DNA from: Escarpia spicata | Lineage: Eukaryota > Annelida > Polychaeta > Sabellida > Siboglinidae | NCBI GenBank assembly: GCA_963995525.1 | Contig: OZ023209.1 | Location: forward strand, 32,237,295-32,301,294 | Length of the DNA stretch: 64,000 bases | Reading direction: 5' to 3' | Part shown: positions 1 through 13,229 of the stretch, piece after piece | Layout: each line of letters opens with the position of its first letter | Position numbering within the stretch: the first letter of the stretch is position 1 | Program-made: the position numbers and the translations under genes | Notes under the pieces: generated by a model | Database searches by the model: none | The model's input: only the letters and a program-made list of their open reading frames with translations | What the model was told of the DNA's origin: nothing

Positions 1-801
1 GTATACTGACAGAGCAATTACCACGATATCAGTGGCCACAGTGAAGGAGACTGGCAGATGAAAAGACTCAGCAGTGAATGGGGTAATGCTTTCAACTGAA
101 TCATATTATCTTCACTGACAGAGTAAACGCAGATAAGGCCACCAATTATGAAAGCATTTTTCCATTATCGTGCTGACTAATGTGATGGTTGGCACAGAAT
201 CTTACCAGAAATAATAATGATAGTACTTAATTTCTGTCAGGTGCAATTTTCAGTATAATGTTCAAAACTGCTTGGCAAACTACAATAACAAATAAAACAT
301 TAAAAGATGTTGATAACAGCAAATGGAATGTAAATTGAATGTAACTGCCATACAATAATTACAACAGAAGTTAATTAAGAAAACATATACAGTGTTTTTA
401 ACCATTAATTATTATTAATAAAAATAAAAATGAAATAGTTTATAAATAGAAAATAATAATTACAACAAAAGTATATAGTCTTGTGTATGTCTTAGCATGT
501 GTATAAAGGGTAAGACAAAAATCAGTTTTTTGTAATTCCACATTAATGAAATATGAGTAGACAGATCGTCTGAGCGATTAGGAAACCAAAATGAGCCAGC
601 AAGACGCAAACATTTGAAATTAACTTGACTATAAGACATATGGAATGAAGAGAATCTACCTGACTGACAAGACTGAACAACATTTGTGGAAACATAAAAC
701 GTTGGGATACCCAAGAACTGGCATAGAGTGGTTTGAGCGATGCAAAGACGTCACCAAAATGTTGTTGAACACTACAAACAAAGTATGCCAGCCATGTCTA
801 C

Positions 802-1225
802 AAGAGGTTGGGGGTCAAATACTTATTTGAATATTTACATTATGTGTACATTTTGTGTATTTGCATTTGATTTTTCACAGAAGCTTGTATTTATAGTTTG
901 CATTTGAGTGATTTGATCAAATACACACCAAATACTGTACTTCGTATATGGAGTATTTCATCTGCTTGAACATGCACTTTTATGATCTTATTGGCAAAAA
1001 CGTACATTATCTAACCTAATTTGCCTTTTGTTACAATACTTTCTACTGGTTCTCAACATTTTGTATACTATTTGAATGGTAGAGTATGAAATTTATTTTG
1101 ACTTGAAAAATGTACCTGACATTTTAATAGAACACATTTCTACCAGTATTTGACCAAATGTATTTTGCATGACATTTAAAAATAGAGAGCATTCCAATAA
1201 AGCATCTGACCCCAATCCAGGCCTG
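802..1225. mobile_element. Candidate hAT-like miniature inverted-repeat element
   Basis: The left end (CAAGAGGTTGGGGGTCAAAT) and the reverse complement of the right end (CAGGCCTGGATTGGGGTCAG) share an imperfect terminal inverted repeat centred on TTGGGGTCA. The interior is AT-rich, non-coding and carries repeated ATTTGAxCAAAT-like motifs. Short ends of this kind are typical of non-autonomous hAT elements. I could not find a clean 8-bp target duplication, so the copy is old or the boundaries are slightly off. Confidence 0.4.
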
Positions 1226-2750
1226 AAAACAGCACACAATTTGACCTAGACAGATAAACCTGTCAGTTGGTTAAGTTTGCTTGGTTGCTATGGTGACAAG
1301 ACTGACAATGACATCACTTCCTGTTGTCATCACCTAGGGAAGTGAATGCTGACAGGAGATGTTTGGTGTGGTCAGGAGATGAGAAGTATCCATCAGGCAA
1401 GACACATGTTGGATGTAACCCACAGGTGGCCTTCATCCCAGAAGGGCACTCACATTAGTCTAGAGGAGAGAAGTGAGAACCAAACATCCGTTCACTCTTT
1501 ATTAGTTCTGGTAATTTACCAGTCTAGTCTTGAATGATGCATGTATCGTGCCATAGAAAGAGATATCTGAATGAAATCAACCAATGAACCTGGGTGTCTT
1601 CTATGAACCGTTGCTAAAAATGTGTTGTAGAAAGGTGTCGTACTTGTTACAACAATTTTCAATTCTTCATATATATGATGTCTGCCACTGTAGTAAATGT
1701 TCCCAAGTTATCGTATATTTCACGGTCTGAGATATCATCGGGCAACTGTTACATGTACAGAGTGACAATTGTTTTTACATGTTTTATATTCACAATTAAT
1801 TGTATCTCACATACAGTTGTACATCTAGAATAATAATTTGTAGTTTTGTAAACAAGTTCTTTGCGAAATAAAAATAAAATGTTAGATCTAAATTGTACTT
1901 AGACCTAAACTGTTGACAAGAAATTTTAAAGTTTGATAACGAACAACATGTGACCATGGTAACTACTCTTGCAAAACGATACGTTACATAACTGTAATAG
2001 GATACTGTGAACCACTGCAGAATGTAAAGGCTCTCTAAACAATGCACAGAGACTGGGTTGATGAAATATATCATGTTCTATCAGTGTGAAGTTTAACCTT
2101 ATACGGTTGCACTACCGAGTCCTCTACAACCAAGATTGTATCCAACAAGCACTTACCTGACTTCTTCCGTCTTTCTGGCGACATTGACAACCAAGAAACA
2201 TTTCAATGTCTGACATCCTGCGCTTGGTCAACAGTTCTACAGCATCCAAGCTTTGAGGTCACCTGGTATCTTTCTGGTGCCCTCTTGTGTCCATCTTATG
2301 ACCGCCGTTGTAACAGGTTTGTTAGAGCCATAGCAGAGGTAGTGACGTAGGGAGGGGGGGACATAGCACTTAGGTGTGATAGTGGTTAGTGAGATAATAC
2401 ATGTGAGTCTATTCCCGGACACCAGTGGGAGGAATGTCAAGGCTACGCACAGATGCACACAGACGCAGCATGCTGCCTTTTACAAAGTCACTTTTGATTC
2501 TATTTCAACCAGGCTGTGTAGGTAATGTCAGAGCTGGCACAGTGCCCGATCTGCGTCCTAGCACTCATTCACTATGCTGTTAATACTGCTGTGTGGCACT
2601 GTCAAGAAACAGAGGCGCTGGGAAGTGTTTAGGAAGCCACAACAAGTTTGGGGAATTGTATTACAATTCATTCTTGAAAACGGTGTTGCAGCATAGAGCA
2701 ATGTTGTAATATAGTGCACTAGACATGTTAACAACGACGCAATGTAGTGC

Positions 2751-2777
2751 AGTGTGTGAGTGTGTGAGTGTGTGAGT

Positions 2778-2812
<35 letters not shown>
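2751..2812. repeat. GT-rich microsatellite
   Basis: Four GTGTGTGA-type units run into an uninterrupted (GT)n tract. Read on the minus strand it encodes a Thr-His run, which is not a gene. Confidence 0.95.
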
Positions 2813-2815
<3 letters not shown>

Positions 2816-3601
2816 TTGAGGCAGCTGATATTTTAATTATTTTTAAGTGTCCCAATACATACGGTTATCCCAATTCTTCAATAACTGCAAACTTTAAAAC
2901 CATTCTTTGTGTGATAAAAACATGGCTAACGCACCTACAAAATGGTTAATAACTGCAAAACCTGACTTCTAATGTGGGCGATAACCACCGAAAGAATAAC
3001 ACATTCAGATCAGAATAGAATATAGGTTGAGTATGTGTGGATGACGTATGAATGCAACTTGAAAAGAAAAACAACAACACCGTCTTCAATTTCAATTTGC
3101 CAAATAACATTTATCTACCATTCTGCAGATTCCAGGGTGGATGTTTTTAAGAGTGAAGGTCTGGATATCACCGGTGTATGCGCAGTCTACCAATGGGCCA
3201 CACAAGTCAGCAGAGGAAAAGTAGAAAAAACACCAGCTAATAGGTAGAATTACTGGTTCAAACATGAATTGACATACACAGCAAATGTTGCGCCTCGTGC
3301 TGGTTAACCCCAACAATCTATCTCGCACACACCTATATGATCACGACAGCCAGTTCTGCAGCCTCAACTCCTCGAAGAAGAGACAAAATCAGATCGAAAA
3401 ATGACAATGCACTTGATGCATGGCAATAGAGAATGCTAAGCCAGGAGCTACCCACAGCAAGGGTCTGATACTGATGGGAAATGCCAAACTGTTGCTGCAG
3501 CAGTGTCTAGGGAGGCTGTGGCATGTTGGGCCTTCATAATTAATGAAAGACACTGGTCCACTAACTTGACTGTGATTACATGTCAACTAACTAGCCCACA
3601 C

Positions 3602-4020
3602 AGCTCTCTCCTGTGCTCTCCTGCAATATCCGGTTCTCTTGCCCTTGCTCTCTCTTTCCATCTCTCTCTCCTCCCCTTTCTGTCTCACTCACTCACTCAC
3701 TCACTCACTCACTCACTCACTCACTCACTCACTCACTCACTCACTCACTCACTCACTCACTCACTCACTCACTCACTCACTCACTCACTCACTCACTCAC
3801 TCACTCACTCACTCACTCACTCACTCACTCACTCACTCACTCACTCACTCACTCACTCACTCAAGCTCTCAGAGCCCCTGTTTCTCTCATTTATTGCTCT
3901 CTCTCTCTGCTCTTTTGCATGCTCGTCTCGCTCTGTTACTCTCTTGCTCTTCCTCTCATTCTCCATCCCTGGGCTCCCCTTCTCCATCAGATCCGCACCA
4001 CTCCCCCCCCCCCCTCTCTC
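3602..4020. repeat. Perfect (TCAC)n microsatellite in a polypyrimidine tract
   Basis: About 45 uninterrupted TCAC units occupy 3685-3863, flanked on both sides by CT-rich sequence and followed by a C run near 4006-4014. Because the unit is not a multiple of three, all three + frames cycle through Ser-Leu-Thr-His and stay open, giving three overlapping spurious frames of 136-188 codons. Confidence 0.95.
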
Positions 4021-6840
4021 CCTTCAAGCTCGCAAACTTTGTAGCCTGACATTTATTCCTGTGCAATAGCAATGTGGAATGTCATCAACCTTCCTCTCTG
4101 TCAGCTGCTAGTCTGGTGACGTTAGTGAGCACCCTTGGCAAAATTCTCCTATTTGCCGTTGTCTGCAGCTGGTCTTTCAAGACATTTGTCTAGAATATTA
4201 ATGAATGTGTTGTTATTTTATTATTACAGCAAGTTGTTATTCTATTCTTCCTTCAATTACAATAACTTTACGTACGCTTATTAAATGAAATAAGTTTTAT
4301 CAAATCAGTAGAAATTTACGTTACAAGTCTCCATCCTTTTTTTTTACAAATTGAAGTTTACTGTGAATCTGTGATATTTCTTCCAATTACAGTAAATGTT
4401 TTCTACTTTACTTGCATGAAGTACGCAATCAGCTCCATTTATTAGCAATTACAATGATTAATACATCCATGCGTATTGATTAAGTTTCTAGTCCAGCCAT
4501 GACTTCAGCCTGTCTCTGCACCGGTGATGCTCATCAAGTGTTAATTAGACATTGCCAATTATTATACTTAATGTCAGCAGAAGATTACTAGCTGCTGGTG
4601 TCCTGCCACAATTTATATAATAACCACACAGAACAGTTCCTGCAACAGGAGATTTGCTACATTTACTGGTTTCTAATAATTATAACTCGATCAGCCACAA
4701 GTGAACTAACAGTACAAATGCTCAATATACTTATACGATACTCGTGTATTCATGTTAAAGTGTAGACCATTGACCAATTGTTCATATTAATCCAGATATA
4801 CAGATAATTACGACATGTAGTAGTATTGTTAAATGTTGTTATCTGACATAAGTCAACACACGCAAAATATTACAATGATAATCCCGGTAAAATGTTACAT
4901 GTTAAAACTTTGCACCACATTGGGCAGGTAATTAATTTCTGCCAACTGTTAAACGGGATTAATTAGTGTTAAACAAACGAACTTACATGAAAATGTACTT
5001 GAATTAGCAGGCTTTGTCATTAGTGGTTTATTGATTGGCTCACACCTTGGGCCTGAGTTAGATGGGCTGTAATGGTGGACTGTAAGGTCTCACGCTGTGA
5101 TACTTGTATGGTTTTACCTGGGCGCTCCTGCAAGAATGTAAGCTCATTACCTGGTGGTCTCACTCCCTCACACCATGCAAGGTCCGCCTCACTCATTAAC
5201 TGTGCAATTTCACCTAATCAATAGGCACAAAGGACACAGTGTTGCATGGCAGGGTATTCCGCAATAACCATTATCATGCTTGGGTCTCGAACGCAAATAC
5301 AGTCGAGGGAAGAAGATGGAATACATTTACTAATGAAAGACAGTTTAGCATTACCTATTGAGAGTTTCATATTACAGCGGAATCAATTCCTGCCAGCATA
5401 CATGATTTTATTTACACAAATAAACATACAAACCCACTTTAATGGGGCTGTTTGGAGAGTTTGAAATGGCGCAGCAAATAGTGATTCCAGGACAGAGAAG
5501 TTAACCCATAAATTTAACCGGGAGGTGTGATTCATCCTAAATAAATGTACCCTGCAGAGCCATTGTAAGGTATATTTATAAAATGTGCTAACCAGATAGG
5601 GGCAGTATGTCACAATATACACCGGCTCCATGCCTATCAGTTTACACAGTGATATTACATTGTTATCAGTAACATTGGCATATGATATTTTCTGTATCAC
5701 TCTATAATATGATATCAGACTGGCACGTGCAACAGCCCTGCCCCCCCCTCCCCCGGCATATTTGACGTACACTGACATGTCATATTTGATCTTACAGCAG
5801 ATGGAAATGTCAATTAATAAATACATGGGGGCTGTTAACATGAGTTATTTAGCCAGTGTTATCCAAGTGTAAATGTCACTTACTGTCCAATCATATTCCA
5901 GTGCACGGTGATTTACAAAATCGCAAATAGCAGAACCAGCTATTTTGTAGATGCCTGCTGGATAAAATACACTGCTTAAGTGGATTCGGCTATTTACTAT
6001 AATCACTTTGCCCTAGCCAAGAGTGACTGTTATGCATAGTCCACTGCATAAGATTTTAATTAGCTCAAGTAGGCAAATACCTATGCATGAATGTAATTGA
6101 TATTTATATTGTATGTGTGTGTATTTTAAACATTTCTTAACAGAAGTTTCTAATATTGCCTGTTCTTCTTAAAAACATATTCACGTTTACCTGTCAACAC
6201 AACATGTTTACTTCAGCTGTATCATTTCAACTTAGTTGATTAATTAATTTACAAAAAAAACATATCGGCTTCTTAGAAAGAGGTAGAAACAATATCTGAA
6301 TCTAAAGGAAGCCCCCTATGCACTGACGTTATATTGGTGGCTGGCACTGGCTTAACCTGACACATTCAAGGATCCTTCGCAATCTACTACCAAACCACAC
6401 ATGCTGTATCATATTCCATGAGATAGACCAGTTCCATTTCATCTTCTGGCATCTTTCACTTGCTGAAGGCTAATGGGTGTACGGAGCATGAGAAAGATGA
6501 CATTTAGGTTTTACTAATGTCTTCGCTGACAATTAGTGGTCGTTACTGACTTGTTAATGGAAAGGAAAATGAAGATGACCTCAGTGTCTTGTACCTAGGT
6601 ACCAGTGTGGACGGGCATATTTGTACATGTCACGTGGCTAGTGCAGTTCTCATCGCTTGAGACGGTGAATGGGGAAGTCATTGCTTCTGGAACAGCTAAA
6701 TGCGCTCTACTCTACATGCGACAGGGAACAAATCAATGCTGTCGCTTGTGATGTACAGTAACGGTGTCATTCTTCACGCACAACAGGTCTTACATATCTA
6801 TGACACGAGCACATTTTAACTCTTGCTGTACCGTTAATTC

Positions 6841-7290
6841 AATCGCAAGTACAAATTCATTTTTCCACTGGTATATAAAACAAGAATAATTTGTTCCACA
6901 CATATTTTACTTATCCTCATAATAAGCATATTTAAATTCAACCACAAATTCCACTGCAGTGCTACCACAAATAAGAACCTAATTTTGTATACCAATATAT
7001 GTCTAAAATTACATATAACATTATATAATATGTACAGATAATATTGATTGCACATCACAGGATGCTGGTTGGATATAGCGCAGTTCCATAGCAAGTACAA
7101 ACTAATCTTTTCTCCACTTGCACATGCTAAACATAAGAATAATTATTTTCATAATATCAGCATATTTTAATTCAACCACAAATTCCACTGCACTATTACC
7201 ATATCAAAACCTACTTTTTATTATATATATATATATAATAATAACAAACATAACATTACATTTATACTGACTGCACATAACAGGACACTG
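6841..7290. repeat. Diverged ~250-bp direct duplication
   Basis: Segment 6841-7073 resembles 7089-7290. Both open with CGCAAGTACAAA/AGCAAGTACAAA and contain TTCAACCACAAATTCCACTG. Both end with TTGCACATCACAGG/CTGCACATAACAGG. The copies differ by substitutions and indels, including a TA microsatellite in the second, so this is an old tandem duplication. No coding potential was seen. Confidence 0.75.
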
Positions 7291-10176
7291 GGGAATACAA
7301 CAGCAGTCAGTGTCCCAGTTGCCACAACCTAACCCCTTCAACCCAGCTGCCCCCTGAGAGACCATTGACAGCAGGTCTCTTGTGAATGTGGCTGCTGTGG
7401 TCCAGTATGGATTATCACATGCATGTGACCAGCCACCTCTCTTAGAACGCATTCAAGACAGCAACATGACATAATGAAGGCGGGACTCCACTGTCATGCA
7501 GTTGACAGCGCGTGGCAGCACCGATCCAAACAAGCCAATGTCGCGTAGAAATCAATAGGTGCAGAGTGTGCATGGCTAGTCTGTGCATAATGGCACTGAT
7601 TTCAGCACAATCTAATATCTCTGTCTATTACCCAAAGAGTCGGCCACTAGCCTTGGACATGTTCAGTTGTCATGCAGATGAAGCACCACTCAAAGTGGCG
7701 TTTTTACATCATCTGCATCAGAATGGAAGCTATAATCGTGTATGGTAGGAGGTCATGTATAAAATGCTGGTTAGTTTTATGTGAATCAATACTCCCCTGT
7801 ACACACCCACCGATATCTGCGTGATTTAAACGGGCACTGATGCACAAATCATGAAGCTCCTGTTATAACTATGTTTATATCAACCGATCGATGTTTTCTC
7901 GATGTGATAACAGTCCATCTTCTATAAACAACCGCCAGATTTATCAGGTAATAATTGGAAAAAATTTGTTAACCACAATTGGCAACTGTTTTGTAAATCT
8001 ACAAACAATACAGCGAGGTCACATCCATGGCTGACAAAACAAGATTTATGCCGATAAGAAAGGTCACGTTTACTGCCCTTATCTGATAGCAACGAAATGG
8101 AAAACTGGATTGTGATCTTCACAAATGTGAGGATAGACAGAATGCCGTACATGCTTAACACCAGGTCATTGCACTCATACATAAATGGGAAGTAGAAATC
8201 ACATTTTAACAGTAATAAAATTACAATAAAATTGTAACTCTTCCAATCTTTATGTGCTTAATATAATAGGGATGTTACGTCAAGTTGTCAGTGAGACACG
8301 TAACAGACAATACAATAAATTTACAATAGATGACATTTTTATCAAAAAATCATGTTACACAAACCACATGTATTGCAAATCCATGATGTATCACATTTGT
8401 TAATTAACCAAATTTCTTAAAATATAATTTCCGTTAATTCACCAATGTCTATATCATTTGTCTATTATAATATGAATGTACCACGTTACTCTGGGTGGAG
8501 AGATAATATAATTAGAACATACTTTTATGGGTGTTCAATTAAATTGATTAGTTTTAATCCAGACGCAATAGGGCACATACATGTGACATAATACATGTGA
8601 AACTGAGGTGCATATGATGGTGTCCAGCAGACATAACATAGCACATTCTTACCTTATGCGTTATACATTTTATACAGTTGTATCTGTTAAGTATTCATAT
8701 ATAATAGCTTGTGCCAGTGTTGACATATCCTGGTAGTAAATCTCAAACCGGCAGCTAGTAGATCCTGTATAATATAGTTAACAGAACAGGTGTTTATGAT
8801 ATGCCCAGTCATGTTATCTACTGAATCCCTGACGGCGATAAACTGAGTGCACAGGTATTGGAAATTACTGACAGCTGCTTGTGAATGACAGTGTTATTCA
8901 AAAACAGATAATGGTAAAATTATGATAAAATATTGTGGTTCATGACAATGTCTGATGGTTCAGGACACAGTACACAATTTTCAATAAGAATCAATGAGAC
9001 GTTGCACATCTAAAACTGAACATCCAATATGTATTAACCGTGAACTATGTATCTTCTATTGAATCCTTTTGTATTTACATAACACTGTTTGATTTACAAG
9101 CAGATATCAGCATTGAATCATCGACTGTCACAAAACAGCACCAGATTTGGCATGACAACATCCTGTCTTGTATATCACGCAACCAGCAGAACTTAAATGC
9201 CTGACCTCAAATCAGCACAATTGTCATCATACGGCCCATCTCCCAATAACAAAAACTCTCTAAAAGTATAATCATAAAGATGTGTGCTACGTTGTTAAAA
9301 CTATTTAGAAACAAAATTAAAAAAACTTGTCACTGAAAGCATACAGGTGTAGATGTTTATGTTCATTCTTGGTATCCTATAAAGACCGGATTGAGACAAG
9401 TGGTTAATGTCAAACTAGAGCCACATCATTTACTCAAGGCTGCTTGCAGGAGCCCAAGTAAATGGACTCTGCCCCTTGGGCTGATTACACTAGACCACAC
9501 TGTCAGATGTTTGTAAACAATCACATTAGAAAGCTGTTGTCACAAGCAGCTGAGCTGAAGGAACCCATGCTGGGAATGAATGATTTAATAAATCCAGTAA
9601 TCTGGTTAGCCAGAATTTTACATGAATAAAGCCTGTTAGCCCAGCTGACACCAGCTATGGGTCAGTGCCCAGTGGGTTGTCATAGCAATGAGGCTGGGTA
9701 GTCAGAGGGAGGAGGGATTATCCCTAGACAGGATGAAATCCCTCCCAGTTGGATTATGTAGCATGTTGCCCACTGGCAAAATTAAGAGGCATTCACACTG
9801 CCTGATATCACAGCCAACTAAACCGGTGGCTAAGAAAGATACAGCGATTAACCTCAATGCAACAGACAGGCTTATAATTACATCGTTTGAAATTATGGGG
9901 CAGTAGTAGGCCAGACTGAGGACATTACTTGGGAAAGGGTCGAGATTTTCCATATGGGATGGGATTGGCTAACAAAGTACACAGAGATTTGTGTAGACAC
10001 CTGGAGCAAGACCACCGAGAAGGAACAACAAACGGGAACGACAGACTGAAACCTTCAAACAACTCGAGATTTTCAATTCTTAGAAGTTAATAAAAAGGTA
10101 CCTTCGTGGTATCCAGACCTCGGCACTGCTCAAAGCACATCACTTCACACGTCACTTCCTGGAAGACCTGTTTAAA

Positions 10177-10244
10177 CACCATCTTGTCTTCTCTGCGCAT
10201 TCCCATATGTGGATATGTGATCGGCCAGAGAAGACAAGATGGTG
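10177..10244. repeat. 19-bp perfect inverted repeat with 30-nt loop
   Basis: The arms are CACCATCTTGTCTTCTCTG at 10177-10195 and its exact reverse complement at 10226-10244. The 30-nt spacer is not itself structured. Pairing stops at the arm ends. It could be a foldback repeat, a hairpin RNA or a chance microduplication in inverse orientation. Confidence 0.8.
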
Positions 10245-10730
10245 AGTACGACTAAACTAGCTAGGTTCTTATTTATACAGATGAGTGAACTAGAGCAATG
10301 TGAAATAAACCAAATTGTCCACCGTTAGATGCAGCAGCAAGAGGGTTTGATACATAGGATATGATCAACCATTCAGAGTAAACTAAAATGAAGAACTCTT
10401 AACTGGTCCTCAGGATATTATTCCACAATACTGGTTGACGACATCCGTCTGTACTAGTCTGTTAATTATGATTATGATCAACAAATGCATGATTATTACA
10501 AATGAGTCATTGTATCATTTGATATTCTGTGTTACTCCCAAACTTCAATTACCTTTCAAGACGACATAAGATGTGACTGACATGACTTTTCTAAGTAAAG
10601 ACTGCTGTGATTGATATGACTTTTCTAAGACTGACTTTTTCACAGGCAGGAACATATTCTGATGATTCTCAACAGAAAAACCATATACATGCTGTCTACC
10701 TTCTAGGAAGGAAGTCACATAAGACATTAT

Positions 10731-10968
10731 GAATTTCCCCAGACAATTGTCAACATGAACAGTGTTGTGACTTGTTTGTGTGGTTTTCAACATGAACACA
10801 ACGTTATGACTTTCTCCAGATGGTTGTCAGCATGAACATAATGGTGTGACTGTCTTCATGGTGTTGTGAGGATGATCTTATTATTGTGACTTTCATCAGG
10901 TGGTTGCCAATATGAACATGGTTTTATGACTTTCCTCAGGTGGTTTTCAGCACTAACAGTCCTGTGTT
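10731..10968. repeat. Degenerate ~40-bp minisatellite, about six units
   Basis: Units follow the pattern GACTTTCxxCAGxTGGTTxT + CAxCATGAAC + about 10 variable bases. They start near 10731, 10769, 10808, 10848, 10888 and 10928. Divergence between units is high, so the array is old. It is non-coding. Confidence 0.75.
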
Positions 10969-13229
10969 ACTCAACCTTCCAGGGGTGTCAGTCCTGGACT
11001 CTTGGTGTGGCCTTTCCTAATCTTATCTGATGTGGAGTAACAGATAATTGCTGTATGCATTAACATCTAGGGCAGCTGACTGGCTATAAAACAGATGGCG
11101 CCTAGACAAACTAAATTTAACCACAACCACCCCTCTGAAAGCGCAAACAGAACACTAAGAAATGTCCAATTATAACAGCATTTCAAGATTCCAAGGGTGT
11201 AGTTCCATGTTGTTTTCAAATTATGTCCATTGTACAGGCATCTCTTACAAGTATAGACAGCTGCATCAACCATTTCTGGATATTGCAGACAATATCTCAA
11301 TTTTTAATCAGTACCCTGTGCAGCCACAGCAATAGGTTTATAATTTAATCTTTTCATCAAAGTCTTGATGGCGATATAAAAACATCACCACTGCCTCTGA
11401 AGTATGCTACAGGTAACTCTCTCGATAACATTTCTAGACCACAGCAGTTGTATCCTGCACTAAATATGATCATGTTTTCCACACACATACATGTATGTAC
11501 AAAATGCATCAGGTCCAGCACACCCTGAAGACCCATTCTGACCAATGGATGCTAATGGTCAGCCCCAAAGGGACAAGCACAAGACTTAGAGCCCAAGTCC
11601 AAGGAAGTGAATTCTTCCCAGTGGTCTGGTGAATTAATCACAGCAATTCTACACAAAATCACTAAACTGTCTGACAGGCTGCGCTGGGTTTTCGCAAGAA
11701 CAGAACCACATGCCACAAAGCATCAGACAGATGAAAGTGCGGTACTGGAAAACAACCATAAGTGCAATATTTAAGAAGATGAGATAGGAATCTGGTTCAT
11801 TGCCTATTCACTTGCATTACCAATTCACTTTGGCCATGGCAATTTGAGAGCAGACTATGATAATCATTTAAGACACAGGAATATGTGAGGGAGAGCATCA
11901 ATGGTCCAAGGCAGACTTTGAATGATGAGACAGCTGCACAATGTCCTGGGGTCATGTCATATCATCTCTGCTATACAGGGCGTTTAGTCAAATTACACTC
12001 GGGTGCCTACATACCTTGGGATTTTATAATTTAATAAGCAAATGAGTGGGAAGTAATTTTCTTGGAAATTCTTGTGGTTTTAGGCAGCCTGAAAGCATTG
12101 AGGCATTGGCCCTACTTGTGTCTCAGAGAGGGGGGACTTGCACAGGGGTCTCTCTGCAGTAAATGATAATACATGATCACAGAGACACTGCACCAAGTGA
12201 CTCTTCACTGTCAATGTCATACAAGATAAGGTATTTAAATTAGGATGTGCTCACTGTGACTATAATAAAATAGTATAAAATGTGTACTTAAAAATAATAA
12301 TAAAAACATAGTAAAAAGGTAATATAAATATAATAAGAATGGATCAGGGTTTTTGTGGCAGTGGAATGAATTGTTTAACATAAAAATAATGTTATTATAT
12401 CAGCGTCTCTCTTGGTACACAAATATATGGGCACTATTTTAACACAGCTTTCCAAATTGCGGTAAGAACAATTAGACCACATAATGAATAAACTGTAATC
12501 AGAAACAACCAACAATTGATAGTATTGTATAGCATTTATTATTACAAAAACCCTACTGTTATCATGCAACACACAAATATATCAGCTAGGAAAATAACCA
12601 AACCTCACTAACAAATTACATATGAAACGCATACCCTTCCTTCTGTGTAGATTCACCATTCAGATAGTATTGTTTGCATGAAGCATCCAATTATCATCTC
12701 CGAATTGTACGTGCCGTAGCAGATAATTGTCTATCCTAGTCAGACAAATGAATTTAGCAAACACCTCTTTACAGTAATGTGTACACTTAATTATGTGCGT
12801 AATGAAGAGGTGTAGTGAACACCCATCAACAACTCTTATTTCTGTCAAGGTGCTCAAGTGACAATTACATCGTAAACAATTTCTAATACAGACAACTTTT
12901 ATGGTGGTTTTTATATTGATCACACCATTTAATAAATTACCTTTTCTCACGATCTGCATCTTGTGGACATAACTAATCAGTCTGCCAGTAAGCTGGTGCT
13001 AATGACGTACATCGGGTGAGTCTATCCACTGAACACTGCCAGTCGACTGGCTGGTCAATGTTCCAAGTATCCAAGGCTATAATCATAATGTTAGCCAGTG
13101 ACACTGCCCACACGCTCTGTAAACCTGACTCAAGGGTGTTTCTTATCAGTGACTTGTCTCCATGAATTCACGTTTCTTGACTTGCGTTTGACAACTTGAT
13201 AATGCGCAAAATCACATTTTCTTTCTTAT

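Larger units (their letters stand above)
1..13200. other. Intergenic region, no recognised gene
   Basis: This AT-rich stretch contains only short open frames without family resemblance, codon structure or matching splice sites. The recognisable content is repeats: a hAT-like miniature element, GT-rich and TCAC microsatellites, a diverged ~250-bp direct duplication, a 19-bp hairpin and a 40-bp minisatellite, each listed separately. A strong minus-strand donor-like sequence lies at 2155-2157, but no coding exon could be tied to it. Single short exons or a non-coding RNA could be missed by eye. Confidence 0.6.

Noticed and set aside
2157..2240. Possible minus-strand exon ending AAGTCAG|GTAAGT with an upstream CTGTAG acceptor
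   Set aside because: The donor is excellent, but the ~25-codon product is unrecognised and no partner exon was found.
3503..4069. Three overlapping + frames of 136-188 codons with Ser-Leu-Thr-His repeats
   Set aside because: They are the three frames of the (TCAC)n microsatellite and have no coding sequence outside it.
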